A stretch of DNA of 64,000 bases, from contig NZ_JAFFIX010000013.1 of assembly GCF_016916835.1 (NCBI RefSeq), positions 124,001-188,000 of the forward strand, given 5' to 3'. Positions 18,145 through 26,968 of this stretch are shown here, piece after piece. The notes below the pieces were generated by a model. It did not search any database. It had not been told where the DNA came from and saw only the letters and a list, made by a program, of their open reading frames with translations. This stretch comes from Actinacidiphila bryophytorum (GTDB lineage: Bacteria; Actinomycetota; Actinomycetes; Streptomycetales; Streptomycetaceae). The translations under genes and the position numbers were made by a program. The first letter of the stretch is position 1; the number at the start of each line of letters is the position of its first letter.

Positions 18145-18657
18145 TCAGCCCTGGGTGCGGGCCGGCAGCCGCCAGCCGGGCCGCGGGAAGTGGCAGGTGT
18201 AGCCGTCGGGGTAGCGCTCCAGGTAGTCCTGGTGCTCGGGCTCCGCCTCCCAGAAGGGGCCCTCGGGCTCGACCTCGGTGACCACCTTGCCGGGCCACAG
18301 GCCCGAGGCGTCCACGTCGGCGATGGTGTCCTCGGCGATGCGCTTCTGCTCGTCGTCCACGTAGTAGATCGCCGACCGGTAGCTCAGGCCGATGTCGTTG
18401 CCCTGGCGGTTCTTGGTGCTCGGGTCGTGGATCTGGAAGAAGGTCTCCAGGATCGCCCGGTAGTCGGTCCTGTCAGGGTCGAAGGTGATCTCGATCGCCT
18501 CGGCGTGGGTGCCGTGGTTGCGGTAGGTGGCGTTGGGCACGTCACCGCCCGTGTAGCCGACCCTGGTGGCGGTCACTCCGGGCAGCCGGCGCAGCAGGTC
18601 CTGCATCCCCCAGAAGCAGCCGCCCGCCAGTACCGCCTTCTGCATCTGCGTGGCCAT
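18145..18657 (-). CDS. msrA: Peptide-methionine (S)-S-oxide reductase MsrA
   Basis: A 170-residue cytoplasmic enzyme that reduces the S-epimer of methionine sulfoxide in proteins. It has the catalytic Cys motif '[11 protein letters not shown]' (C14), '[17 protein letters not shown]', '[12 protein letters not shown]', '[16 protein letters not shown]' and 'YRSAIYY', all family hallmarks. The ATG at 18657 follows GAGAGGAACGAG; an in-frame ATG seven codons upstream has a worse context. C-terminal resolving cysteines are reduced to a single Cys in 'GYTCHFPRP'. It appears to be a single-gene unit. Confidence 0.95.
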   Translation of the reverse strand: MATQMQKAVLAGGCFWGMQDLLRRLPGVTATRVGYTGGDVPNATYRNHGTHAEAIEITFDPDRTDYRAILETFFQIHDPSTKNRQGNDIGLSYRSAIYYVDDEQKRIAEDTIADVDASGLWPGKVVTEVEPEGPFWEAEPEHQDYLERYPDGYTCHFPRPGWRLPARTQG

Positions 18658-18835
18658 CTCGTTCCTCTCCGCAGTCAAACGTCATGGACAGCCGCCGGGG
18701 TGGGGGCGCGGCCGTGGCGCCGCCGCCTGCCCACCGGCTCTGCTCTACCCAACGCTCGGGGGGCCGCCACGATTCCGCGTTCTGCCCGGGAGCCGCCGGT
18801 CAGGGCGGTGGCGGCCCCCGCCGGGGACCTGCGGG

Positions 18836-19777
18836 TCAGGGCTGCGGGAGGCGCCCGCCGTTCGCCTCCGCCAGGACCTCCCAGTTGTCCGCCACCAGGC
18901 CGAGGTGGCCGAGCTTGTCGGGGTTGTTCACCGTGCGGATCGTCTGGATCCGCCCGTCCGCGATGTCGAGCGCCATGGTGTTGAGCACCCTGCCGTCGCC
19001 TGTGCGGAAGATCGCGCCAGGCTGGCCGTTGACCTCGTGCTGCTCCACGACCGCGCCGATCCGCACGAACATCGGGAAGACCGCCGTCAGCACCCCGGCC
19101 ACGGTGTCCGCGCCGTCGAAGCGGCTGGCCACCTGCGGCGCCTTGCCGCCCGCGTCGCCGACCATGTGGACGTCGGCGGCCAGCAGCTCCCGCAGCCCGT
19201 CCACGTCGCCCTCGCGGAAGGCGTGGAAGAAGCGCGCCGCCAGCTCCTGGCGCTCCCTGCGGTCGGCCTCGAAGCGCGGCCGGCCCGCGTCCATGTGGCG
19301 GCGGGCGCGCACCGCGAGCTGCCGGCAGGCGGCGGGTGAGCGCCCGACGGCCGCCGCGACGTCGGGGAAGCCGAAGCCGAACACCTCGCGGAGCACGAAG
19401 ACGGCGCGCTCCAGCGGGCTGAGCCGCTCCAGCAGCAGCAGCGCGGCCATGGACACCGAGTCGGCCAGCTCGGCCGACCGCTCCGGGTCCTGGTAGGGGT
19501 CGGTGAGAAGCGGCTCGGGCACCCACGGCCCGACGTACTCCTCCCGCCGCACCCGGGCCGAGCGCAGCACGTCGATGGAGATGCGGGTCACCACGGCCGA
19601 CAGGAACGCCTTGGGCGAGGCCGGCGACGTGGCGGAGCCGCGGTAGCGCAGCCAGGTCTCCTGCACCGCGTCCTCGGCCTCGCTGACCGAGCCGAGGATG
19701 CGGTAGGCGATGGAGAACAGCAGCGGGCGCAGATCCTCGAACTCCGCGGTGCGTGCGCCCTCCCCGGCAGGCGTCAC
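18836..19777 (-). CDS. ECF sigma factor, SigJ-like, with SnoaL-like tail
   Basis: A 313-residue ECF41/SigJ-type sigma factor. Region 2 ('FEDLRPLLFSIAYRILGSVSE', 'AEDAVQETWLRY', 'FLSAVVTRISIDVLRSARV') and region 4 ('ERAVFVLREVFGFGFPDVA', 'CRQLAVRARRHM') are clear. The tail is a SnoaL-like domain with the typical 'FFHAFREGDVDGLRELLA'. ECF41 factors are tuned by this tail and usually sit beside a carboxymuconolactone decarboxylase, oxidoreductase or epimerase gene (family knowledge). Here the GTG start overlaps the stop of an upstream NAD(P)-binding epimerase-like gene, exactly that arrangement, so the epimerase gene is the probable partner and target. Confidence 0.9.
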   Translation of the reverse strand: MTPAGEGARTAEFEDLRPLLFSIAYRILGSVSEAEDAVQETWLRYRGSATSPASPKAFLSAVVTRISIDVLRSARVRREEYVGPWVPEPLLTDPYQDPERSAELADSVSMAALLLLERLSPLERAVFVLREVFGFGFPDVAAAVGRSPAACRQLAVRARRHMDAGRPRFEADRRERQELAARFFHAFREGDVDGLRELLAADVHMVGDAGGKAPQVASRFDGADTVAGVLTAVFPMFVRIGAVVEQHEVNGQPGAIFRTGDGRVLNTMALDIADGRIQTIRTVNNPDKLGHLGLVADNWEVLAEANGGRLPQP

Positions 19778-20706
19778 GCCAGCTCCTCGGCGAAGCCCTG
19801 GCGCCACGAGGGGTAGCGGGGCTCCCAGCCCAGCGCCTGCTTGGCCTTGGCGTTGGAGAAGCCGCGGCCCTGGGTCATCATGACCACCGCCTGCTCCCCG
19901 GCCAGCAGCCTGGCCAGCCACACCGGGACCCGCATGGGCGGCTTGGCGCCGGCGCAGCGCGCGAGGTGCGGCAGCCACTCGGCGGCCGGCGCCGGTTCGT
20001 CGTCGACGATGTTGAACACGCCGGTGGCCTTCTGCTCCACGGCCAGCACGGTGGCGCTCGCCGCGTCGTCCAGGTGCACCCAGGAGCTGTAGCCGCCGCC
20101 CTTCCCGACCAGCGGGTACTGCCGCTTGCGCACCAGCGTGACCTGGTCGTCGATGGCGCCGGGGCCGTAGAAGGCGCCGTAGCGCAGGACGGCGCCGCCG
20201 GCCGCGAGCACCACGTCCTCCGCGTGCCGGATCGCCTCCATGCCGACCTGCGCCGCGGTGCCGGGCAGCAGGTCGAGCGGGTCCTGCTCGGTCTTGACCC
20301 AGCCGCCCTCGCGGATGCCGTTCCAGCTGGCGTAGCCCTGCGCGACGATGTGGGAGACGCCGGCCTCGGCCGCCGCGGCCAGCAGGTTGTCGGTGCCCTC
20401 GGTGCGCAGCCGGTTGGTCATGGCGAACCAGCGGTCCGGGTGCTTGATGTCCGGCTTTCCCGCGTGGGCCATGGAGATCGCGGTCATCTGGTGCACGATC
20501 GCGTCGGGGCGCGCCCCGGTCACCGCGGCGGCGACCGAGTCCGCGTCCAGGCCGTCCATCACCACGCCCTCGGCGCCCAGCCGCCGCGCGAGGTCCAGCT
20601 TGGCCGCGCTCGTCGTCGTAGCCGTCACCTGATGGCCGCGGGCCACCAGCTGCGGCACCAGCCGCCGCCCCAGGACCCCCGTACCGCCCGCCACGAAAAC
20701 CCGCAT
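19774..20706 (-). CDS. NAD(P)-binding epimerase/dehydratase-like protein
   Basis: A 310-residue atypical SDR with the N-terminal motif 'VFVAGGTGVLGRRLVPQLVARG' and further conserved parts 'YGAFYGPGA' and 'WVHLDDAASATVLAV'. The canonical Tyr-x3-Lys is not clear near 'QGYASWNGIREGG', so catalysis may differ from true epimerases. AAGGTGAGC lies before the ATG. It is translationally coupled (GTGA) to a SigJ-like sigma factor. ECF41-type sigma factors typically control such a neighbouring oxidoreductase, so this gene is probably induced by that factor under an envelope or redox stress (inference). Confidence 0.85.
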   Translation of the reverse strand: MRVFVAGGTGVLGRRLVPQLVARGHQVTATTTSAAKLDLARRLGAEGVVMDGLDADSVAAAVTGARPDAIVHQMTAISMAHAGKPDIKHPDRWFAMTNRLRTEGTDNLLAAAAEAGVSHIVAQGYASWNGIREGGWVKTEQDPLDLLPGTAAQVGMEAIRHAEDVVLAAGGAVLRYGAFYGPGAIDDQVTLVRKRQYPLVGKGGGYSSWVHLDDAASATVLAVEQKATGVFNIVDDEPAPAAEWLPHLARCAGAKPPMRVPVWLARLLAGEQAVVMMTQGRGFSNAKAKQALGWEPRYPSWRQGFAEELA

Positions 20707-20859
20707 GACGCTCACCTTCCGTCTTCCATGATCTGCCTCTCGACAGCGAGACGAGACAGCCCTGCCGTCTGTGACACTCCCCGCAGGAAGCCGGCGCCCG
20801 GCAGGGCGGATCTGCCCGGGACTCCCGTACGGCGGCGGCCGGTTCGGCATGATGGGGGC

Positions 20860-21303
20860 GTGCCGGACTACACAGAGCTGAGGCTCGCCGACGGGACCGC
20901 GGTCCGATTCGAGCTGGGGCCGGGCGGCGCGGTCGCCGTACCGACGCAGGCAGGGCCGGGCGACCTGCCCGACGGGCGGGGCGACCTGCCGGAGGGGATG
21001 GGCGACGCCGTTCCTGTGGGGCGCGGCAGCGCGGCGGCCCGGGCCTTCGCCGTGGAGTCGCTGCGTACGGCGCTGCGACCGCTGGGGCCGCTGCTGCAGG
21101 AGGTGCACGACGCGATCGCCGCGTCGGACCGGCCGCCGCGCGAGGTGAACGTGACGTTCGGGGTGGAGGTCGGGCAGGATCTCAAGCTGGGCATCGTGGG
21201 CGCCGCGGGGAAGGCGCACATGACGGTCTCGGCGACCTGGGGTCCCGAGGCGGCGCCCGGGCCAGCCGGCGAGGGCGCCGAGCAGGATACGCCCGCCTCC
21301 TGA
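20860..21303 (+). CDS. CU044_2847 / Trypco1-like domain protein
   Basis: A 147-residue acidic protein. The start is GTG ('PDYTELRLADGTAVRFEL'). A disordered Gly/Pro/Asp-rich middle precedes a C-terminal 'EVNVTFGVEVGQDLKLGIVGAAGKAHMTVSATW', which matches the CU044_2847 family. That family corresponds to the trypsin-co-occurring (Trypco1) domain described in predicted bacterial conflict and signalling systems. No trypsin-like protease, NTPase or effector gene is adjacent here. The family assignment is from memory of the pattern; the function is unknown. Confidence 0.65.
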   Translation: MPDYTELRLADGTAVRFELGPGGAVAVPTQAGPGDLPDGRGDLPEGMGDAVPVGRGSAAARAFAVESLRTALRPLGPLLQEVHDAIAASDRPPREVNVTFGVEVGQDLKLGIVGAAGKAHMTVSATWGPEAAPGPAGEGAEQDTPAS

Positions 21304-21407
21304 CGCCCCAGGTTCCCGCGGACGCCGCCGGGCGAGGACGCCGACCGCATGGGTGGTGGGCGCGTGGGTACGATGCGGCCACGATCTCGCCTACGAAGGA
21401 GTCAACG

Positions 21408-21908
21408 GTGGTGACCAGCCAGCCGGCCGCCTCGCTCCGGTCGCGTTACGTGGAACAGGCCGCCAGCGATCTGCAGGACAACCGCCGCAGACAGCAGGAG
21501 CTGGCCGAGAGCATCCGGGTGCTCAAGCAGGAGGAGGCGCTGCTCCTGGACATCCTGACGCTCGCCGAGCGCTACGGCTCCGATCCCGGCCCCGCTGCCG
21601 ACGCCCCCGTCCAGGCCGAGACCGCCACCGTACCCGCGCCGCGCGAACCCGAAGCCGCGGCGGCCCCGGAAGAGCACAGGCACCGGGCGAAGGCACCGCA
21701 GGCGCTGCTCGGCGACCTGCTCGCGGGGCTGCTGGAGGGCCACGACGAGCCGCGGCACGCGAAGGAGCTGCGCGAGGAGCTGATGGACGAGCACCCGGAC
21801 CGCAGCCCGACCCCGCAGGTGGTGCGCAACACCCTGGAGTCGCTGGTCGCCAAGGGCCGCATCCGGCGGCACAAGCAGCGCCGCTCGGTGCTGTACTCCC
21901 TGGTCTAG
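21408..21908 (+). CDS. Coiled-coil and winged-helix regulatory protein
   Basis: A 166-residue protein with an N-terminal coiled coil (about residues 12-55, 'DNRRRQQELAESIRVLKQEE'), a charged Ala/Pro/Glu-rich linker and a C-terminal winged-helix domain ('LLAGLLEGHDEPRHAKELREE', 'TPQVVRNTLESLVAKGRIRR', 'SVLYSLV'). The layout is that of dimeric DNA-binding proteins of unknown target found in streptomycetes. GTG 21408 lies after GAAGGA. The stop codon falls inside a 17-bp direct duplication that borders a MITE-like element. Confidence 0.75.
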   Translation: MVTSQPAASLRSRYVEQAASDLQDNRRRQQELAESIRVLKQEEALLLDILTLAERYGSDPGPAADAPVQAETATVPAPREPEAAAAPEEHRHRAKAPQALLGDLLAGLLEGHDEPRHAKELREELMDEHPDRSPTPQVVRNTLESLVAKGRIRRHKQRRSVLYSLV

Positions 21909-21931
21909 GCCCCGACTCCCTGGTCTAGGCC
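21895..21931. repeat. Tandem 17-bp duplication over a stop codon
   Basis: ACTCCCTGGTCTAGGCC occurs at 21895-21911 and again at 21915-21931, with a 20-bp period. The first copy carries the TAG stop of the upstream gene. The second copy contains the CTAG at which the MITE-like element begins. Confidence 0.85.
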
Positions 21932-22105
21932 GTGTTTTGGAAGTCCCGCCTGCCCCGCGACGCCTGGCACGCACGCTCGCTGCGTTGTCGGAGTCGTCCG
22001 AGTAGGCCCACTACGAGGACGACCCTCCGCCATGCGATCGCACGCACCAGACGCCGCGGGGCCCGCCCTGTGGGCGGACGGCCCTACTTCCAAAACACGG
22101 CCTAG
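21925..22105. mobile_element. 181-bp palindromic MITE-like element
   Basis: The ends are a perfect 20-bp inverted repeat (CTAGGCCGTGTTTTGGAAGT at 21925-21944 and its complement at 22086-22105). If CTAG is read as a 4-bp target duplication, the element proper has 16-bp ends starting GGCCGTG. The interior is also self-complementary: about 45 bp from CCCCGCG through GTCGTCC on the left pairs imperfectly with the right half, so the whole element can fold into one long hairpin. No reading frame for a transposase is present. It is consistent with a non-autonomous derivative mobilised by an IS5-type transposase with CTAG targets (inference). It lies exactly between two convergent genes. Confidence 0.8.
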
Positions 22106-23115
22106 GTCCCGGGCTGCCGGCGGGCCGCGAGGGTGGCGCGGGTGGCACCCGCCGCCGTCAGCAGCCAGCCGGCGACCGCCACCCACAACAGGACGGTGCC
22201 GAGCCCGTGCGGCCAGCCGATCGCGGCGGCCTGGCTGGTGGACAGCGACGCGACCGCGGTCATGCCGAGCGGGAAGACGGTGGACCAGCGGCGCAGGTCG
22301 TAGTGCAGCCGCGGCCTGACGAACTCCGAGACGGCGAGCACCGCGTATCCGGCCAGGTCGAGGACCAGCAGGACGAGCGTGCCGGCACGCAGGGCATCGT
22401 GGGCGCCTCCCGTCCACACCGGGGACGCGGTCAGTTTGGAGGCGGCCAGCGCCGAGATGGCCAGCGCTCCCGCGGCGATCCACTGGTCGCCCGCTCCCCT
22501 GCCGATCTCGCGCAGGTCGAAGCGGACCAGCGCCTCGCCGTAGAGCAGGACTCCCAGAGCGCAGGCGGCCAGGGCCGCCCAGGCCAGCCAGTCGTCGTGC
22601 TCGGCGAGGGCCAGGGTGGCGGCGAGCACCGCGAGCCCCTGGGTGGCCACGCACACCAGGAAGGCCGCGCCGGGCGCCGGGCGCCTCAGGTGCCGCAGCA
22701 CCGACATCAGCAGCCACGGCCAGACGGCGGCGGCCAGCACCAGCAGGACGGCGGCGCCGGTCTGCCGGCCGAACAGCGAGAGCCGGGTGCCCAGTACGCA
22801 GGTCGCCGCGACCGCGGTGAGCGCGGGCGGGTTGGCGGCGGTGGCCTGCCAGCCGGCCCGGTCGAGCCCGAACCGCACCGCGAAGGCTACGGCCAGCACC
22901 ACCCACATGGCCCCGGCCAGCGCCAGGGCGGCGCCGGAGAGCGTGGGGTGGCCGGTCAGGTGCAGGCCGACCGAGACGATCCCGGTGGCCATGACCGCGG
23001 CCCCCGCCCCGGGCGGCGCGGCCCGCAGTACCGCCATCACGCGCCCGGCGGCGGGCCGCAGCGCGGCGGGCGGTGCGGGGCTGCCCGCGGCGGGGCGACC
23101 CCGGAGTGTGCTCAC
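22102..23115 (-). CDS. TDT-family (SLAC1/TehA-like) membrane transporter
   Basis: A 337-residue protein with about ten hydrophobic helices. The signature of the tellurite-resistance/dicarboxylate transporter family, related to TehA anion channels, is near the N-terminus ('PPGAGAAVMATGIVSVGLHL'). 'WSTVFPLGMTAVASLS' near the C-terminus matches the second conserved region. The stop TAG is the CTAG at the end of the MITE-like element, so the C-terminus may have been reset by insertion. GTG 23115 is used as start; ATG 23037 is also possible. It is divergent from narG with a 142-bp gap, so export or import of an anion such as nitrite or chloride is conceivable but unproven. Confidence 0.75.
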   Translation of the reverse strand: MSTLRGRPAAGSPAPPAALRPAAGRVMAVLRAAPPGAGAAVMATGIVSVGLHLTGHPTLSGAALALAGAMWVVLAVAFAVRFGLDRAGWQATAANPPALTAVAATCVLGTRLSLFGRQTGAAVLLVLAAAVWPWLLMSVLRHLRRPAPGAAFLVCVATQGLAVLAATLALAEHDDWLAWAALAACALGVLLYGEALVRFDLREIGRGAGDQWIAAGALAISALAASKLTASPVWTGGAHDALRAGTLVLLVLDLAGYAVLAVSEFVRPRLHYDLRRWSTVFPLGMTAVASLSTSQAAAIGWPHGLGTVLLWVAVAGWLLTAAGATRATLAARRQPGT

Positions 23116-23257
23116 CCTTTCATCGCACCGCGGCCGGGCCCCGCCCGCCACCGCGTGGGAGCCAGAGGAACGACACCCGGCGCGTCGTCCGCCCGCGACC
23201 GCCCGCGACGGCCACCGTAGAGGAGATTGCGGCAGATCCGTCCGGAGAAAGGCTGAT

Positions 23258-26200
23258 ATGCGGGAGACCACGGACGGCACCGCCCGCCCGCCCGGCGAAC
23301 CCGACGCCGTGCTGCTGCGGGCCGGCCGCTACTTCCGCCGCGGGCAGCCCGCAGCCGACCTGCACAGCGAGCACGTCGAGGGCGGCCGGCAGGCCGACCG
23401 CTTCTACCGGGACCGCTGGAGCCACGACAAGGTCGTCAACTCCACGCACGGGGTGAACTGCACCGGCTCGTGCCGGTGGAAGGTGTACGTCAAGGACGGC
23501 ATCATCACCTGGGAGACGCAGGCGACCGACTACCCCACCGTCGGCCCCGACAAGCCGGAGTACGAGCCGCGCGGCTGCCCCCGCGGCGCCGCCTTCTCCT
23601 GGTACACCTACTCGCCGACCCGGGTCCGCTACCCGTATGTGCGCGGCCTGCTGCTGGAGATGTACCGGGAGGCCAAGGGCCGGCTCGGCGACCCGGTGCT
23701 CGCCTGGGCCGACATCCAGGCCGACCCGGAGCGCCGCCGCGCCTACCAGCAGGCCCGCGGCAAGGGCGGCCTGGTGCGGGCGGGCTGGGACGAGGCGGTG
23801 GAGATCGTCGCCGCCGCCCATGTGCACACCATCGCCGCCCACGGCCCGGACCGGATCGCCGGCTTCTCGCCGATCCCGGCGATGTCGATGGTCTCGCACG
23901 CGGCGGGCGCCCGCTTCATGTCGCTGATCGGCGCCCCGATGCTGTCCTTCTACGACTGGTACGCGGACCTGCCGGTGGCCTCGCCGCAGGTGTTCGGCGA
24001 CCAGACGGACGTACCGGAGTCCGGCGACTGGTGGGACGCGGCCTACCTGGTGATGTGGGGCTCCAACGTCCCCGTCACCCGCACCCCCGACGCCCACTGG
24101 ATGGCCGAGGCCCGCTACCGCGGGCAGAAGGTCGTGGTGGTCGCACCGGACTACGCCGACAACGCGAAGTTCGCCGACGAGTGGCTGCACCCGCACCCGG
24201 GCACCGACGCGGCGCTGGCCATCGGCATGGGCCACGTTCTGCTCAGGGAGTTCTTCGTCGAGCGGCAGGTGCCCTTCTTCACCGACTACGTGCGCCGCTT
24301 CACCGATCTGCCCTTCCTGGTCACGCTCGCCGAGCGCGACGGGGCGTACGTGCCCGGCAAGTTCCTGCGGGCCGCGGACCTCGGCGGCGCCGCAGGGCAG
24401 CAGGAGGCCGCCGAGTGGAAGACCGCGGTGTGGGACCTGGCGGCCGGCGCACCCGCGGTGCCTGGCGGCTCGGTCGGCTTCCGCTGGGCGGAGTCGGGGC
24501 AGGGGCGGTGGAACCTCGACCTCGGCGGCATCGACCCGGCGCTGACCCTGATGGGGCTGGCCGACGCGGGCCCGGCCGAGGTGCTGCTGCCGCGCTTCGA
24601 CACCGACGGCGGCCCGCACGGCCAGGGCAGCGGCGGGGTGGTGCGCCGCGGGGTTCCGGCGGTGCGGCTGGCAGGCGGGCACCTGGTCACCACGGTCTAC
24701 GACCTGCTGCTCGCGCAGTACGGCGTCGACCGCGACGGCCTGCCCGGGCAGTGGCCCGCCTCCTACGGCGACCCGGACACCCCGGGCACCCCCGGCTGGC
24801 AGCAGGCGCACACCTCGGTGCCGGCGGCGGTGTGCACGCGTATCGCCCGGGAGTTCGCGCGGACGGCGGAGCGCTCGCGGGGCCGCTGCATGATCCTGAT
24901 GGGCGCGGGCACCAACCACTGGTTCCACTCCGAGACGATCTACCGCGCCTTCCTGGTGCTGCTGCAGCTCACCGGCTGCCAGGGCCGCAACGGCGGCGGC
25001 TGGGCGCACTACGTCGGGCAGGAGAAGACCCGCCCCTCGACCGGCTGGGCGACGCTGGCCGGCGCCGCCGACTGGTCGCGCCCGCCCCGGCAGGCGATCG
25101 GTACCGCCTACTGGTTCCTGCACACCGACCAGTGGCGCTACGACCGCTTCGCCGCGGACGTCCTCGCCTCGCCCCTGGGGCAGGGGCGCTTCGCCGGGAT
25201 GACCGCGGCGGACTGCCTGGCGCAGGCGACCAGGGCCGGCTGGATGCCGTCGTACCCGACCTTCGACCGCAACCCGCTGGACCTGGCCGAGGGCGACGAC
25301 CCGGTGGCGGCCGCGGTCGCCGAACTCACCGCGGGCACGCTGAAGTTCGCCTGCGAGGACCCGGACGCCCCGCAGAACTGGCCGCGGGTGCTGACCCTGT
25401 GGCGGGCCAACCTGCTCGGCTCGTCGGCGAAGGGCGCCGAGTACTTCACCCGGCACCTGCTGGGCACCCACTCCTCGCTGCGCGCCCAGGAGGCCGAACC
25501 CGGCGTACGCCCGCGGGACGTCGTGTGGCACGAGCGGGCGCCCGAGGGGAAGCTGGACCTGCTGCTGTCGCTGGACTTCCGCATGACGTCCTCGACGCTG
25601 CTGTCGGACATCACCCTCCCCGCCGCCACCTGGTACGAGAAGCACGACCTGTCCAGCACCGACATGCACCCTTACGTGCACGCCTTCTCCCCCGCCGTCG
25701 ACCCGCCCTGGCAGGCCAGGACCGACTTCGAGGCCTTCCAGGCGATCGCGGCGCGCTTCAGCGAACTCGCCGCCGGCCACCTCGGCACCCGGCGCGACCT
25801 GGTGGCGACCGCGCTGCAGCACGACACCCCCGGCGAGATCGCCCAGCCCGGCGGGCTGGCCCTGGACTGGCGGCGTGGCGAGTGCGAGCCGGTGCCGGGC
25901 AGGACCATGCCGGTGCTGACCGTCGTTGAGCGCGACTACACCGCGGTCGGTGCGAAGATGGCCGCGCTCGGCCCCCTGGTGGAGCGCCTGGGCCTGCCCG
26001 CCAAGGGCGTCACGCTGCACCCGGACACCGAGGTCGAGGTGCTCCGCGCCCTCAACGGCGCGGTCTCCGGCGGCGGCGTCGCCGACGGCAGGCCGCTGCT
26101 GGACACCGCGGCCAAGGCCGCCAACGCGATGCTCGCCCTGTCCGGCACCACCAACGGCCGCCTGGCGGTGCAGGGTTTCCGCACCCTGGAGAAGAGAACC

Positions 26201-26968
26201 GGCAGGCCGCTGGCGCACCTGGCCCAGGACAGCGAGTCCCGCCGGGTCACCTACGCCGACACGCAGGCCGCCCCGGTGCCGGTGATCACCTCCCCCGAGT
26301 GGTCGGGCAGCGAGTCGGGCGGGCGCCGCTACAGCCCCTTCACGCAGAACACCGAGCAGCTCAGACCGTGGCACACCCTCACCGGGCGGCAGCACTTCTT
26401 CGTCGACCACGACTGGATGCACGAGATCGGTGAGGCGCTGCCGGTCTACCGGCCGCCGCTGGACATGCACCGGCTGTTCGGCGAACCCGCGCTCGGACCC
26501 GACGGGCAGCGGGAGGTGACGGTGCGCTACCTGACCCCGCACAACAAGTGGTCCATCCACTCCGAATACCAGGACAACCTGCTGATGCTGTCGCTGTCCC
26601 GCGGCGGCCAGGTCGTCTGGATGGCGCCGCAGGACGCCGAGGCGATCGGGGTGCACGACAACGACTGGATCGAGGCGGTCAACCGCAACGGCGTCGTGGT
26701 GGCCCGGGCGATCGTCTCGCACCGGATGCCGGCCGGCACCGTCTACATGCACCACGCGCAGGAGCGGACCATCGCCGTCCCCCGGGCGCAGGCCACGGGC
26801 AGGCGCGGCGGCATCCACAACTCGCTGACCCGGCTGCTGCTCAAACCCAGCCATCTCATCGGCGGTTACGCCCAGTTGAGCTGGGCCTTCAACTACCTCG
26901 GCCCGACGGGCAACCAGCGCGACGAGGTCACCGTCATCCGCCGGCGCAGCCAGGAGGTGGAGTACTGA
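23258..26968 (+). CDS. narG: Respiratory nitrate reductase alpha subunit NarG
   Basis: A 1236-residue molybdopterin enzyme subunit of normal NarG length. The N-terminal [4Fe-4S] (FS0) ligands H64, C68, C72 and C107 lie in 'NSTHGVNCTGSCRWK' and 'EPRGCPRG'. The expected Mo ligand Asp is D233 in 'SFYDWYADLPVASPQ'. It reduces nitrate to nitrite at the cytoplasmic face of the membrane using electrons passed from NarI through NarH. There is no Tat signal, as normal for membrane-bound Nar. ATG 23258 follows GGAGAAAGG. The gene overlaps narH (ATGA-type TGATG). In streptomycetes this enzyme supports survival under hypoxia rather than anaerobic growth (known for S. coelicolor). Confidence 0.97.
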   Translation: MRETTDGTARPPGEPDAVLLRAGRYFRRGQPAADLHSEHVEGGRQADRFYRDRWSHDKVVNSTHGVNCTGSCRWKVYVKDGIITWETQATDYPTVGPDKPEYEPRGCPRGAAFSWYTYSPTRVRYPYVRGLLLEMYREAKGRLGDPVLAWADIQADPERRRAYQQARGKGGLVRAGWDEAVEIVAAAHVHTIAAHGPDRIAGFSPIPAMSMVSHAAGARFMSLIGAPMLSFYDWYADLPVASPQVFGDQTDVPESGDWWDAAYLVMWGSNVPVTRTPDAHWMAEARYRGQKVVVVAPDYADNAKFADEWLHPHPGTDAALAIGMGHVLLREFFVERQVPFFTDYVRRFTDLPFLVTLAERDGAYVPGKFLRAADLGGAAGQQEAAEWKTAVWDLAAGAPAVPGGSVGFRWAESGQGRWNLDLGGIDPALTLMGLADAGPAEVLLPRFDTDGGPHGQGSGGVVRRGVPAVRLAGGHLVTTVYDLLLAQYGVDRDGLPGQWPASYGDPDTPGTPGWQQAHTSVPAAVCTRIAREFARTAERSRGRCMILMGAGTNHWFHSETIYRAFLVLLQLTGCQGRNGGGWAHYVGQEKTRPSTGWATLAGAADWSRPPRQAIGTAYWFLHTDQWRYDRFAADVLASPLGQGRFAGMTAADCLAQATRAGWMPSYPTFDRNPLDLAEGDDPVAAAVAELTAGTLKFACEDPDAPQNWPRVLTLWRANLLGSSAKGAEYFTRHLLGTHSSLRAQEAEPGVRPRDVVWHERAPEGKLDLLLSLDFRMTSSTLLSDITLPAATWYEKHDLSSTDMHPYVHAFSPAVDPPWQARTDFEAFQAIAARFSELAAGHLGTRRDLVATALQHDTPGEIAQPGGLALDWRRGECEPVPGRTMPVLTVVERDYTAVGAKMAALGPLVERLGLPAKGVTLHPDTEVEVLRALNGAVSGGGVADGRPLLDTAAKAANAMLALSGTTNGRLAVQGFRTLEKRTGRPLAHLAQDSESRRVTYADTQAAPVPVITSPEWSGSESGGRRYSPFTQNTEQLRPWHTLTGRQHFFVDHDWMHEIGEALPVYRPPLDMHRLFGEPALGPDGQREVTVRYLTPHNKWSIHSEYQDNLLMLSLSRGGQVVWMAPQDAEAIGVHDNDWIEAVNRNGVVVARAIVSHRMPAGTVYMHHAQERTIAVPRAQATGRRGGIHNSLTRLLLKPSHLIGGYAQLSWAFNYLGPTGNQRDEVTVIRRRSQEVEY

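Noticed and set aside
23116-23257. FNR/DevR-type oxygen-response site before narG
   Set aside because: No convincing inverted repeat of the known motif could be found by eye in the 142-bp gap.
23120-26854. A 1244-codon open frame antisense to narG
   Set aside because: Low-complexity composition and full overlap with an unmistakable NarG frame.
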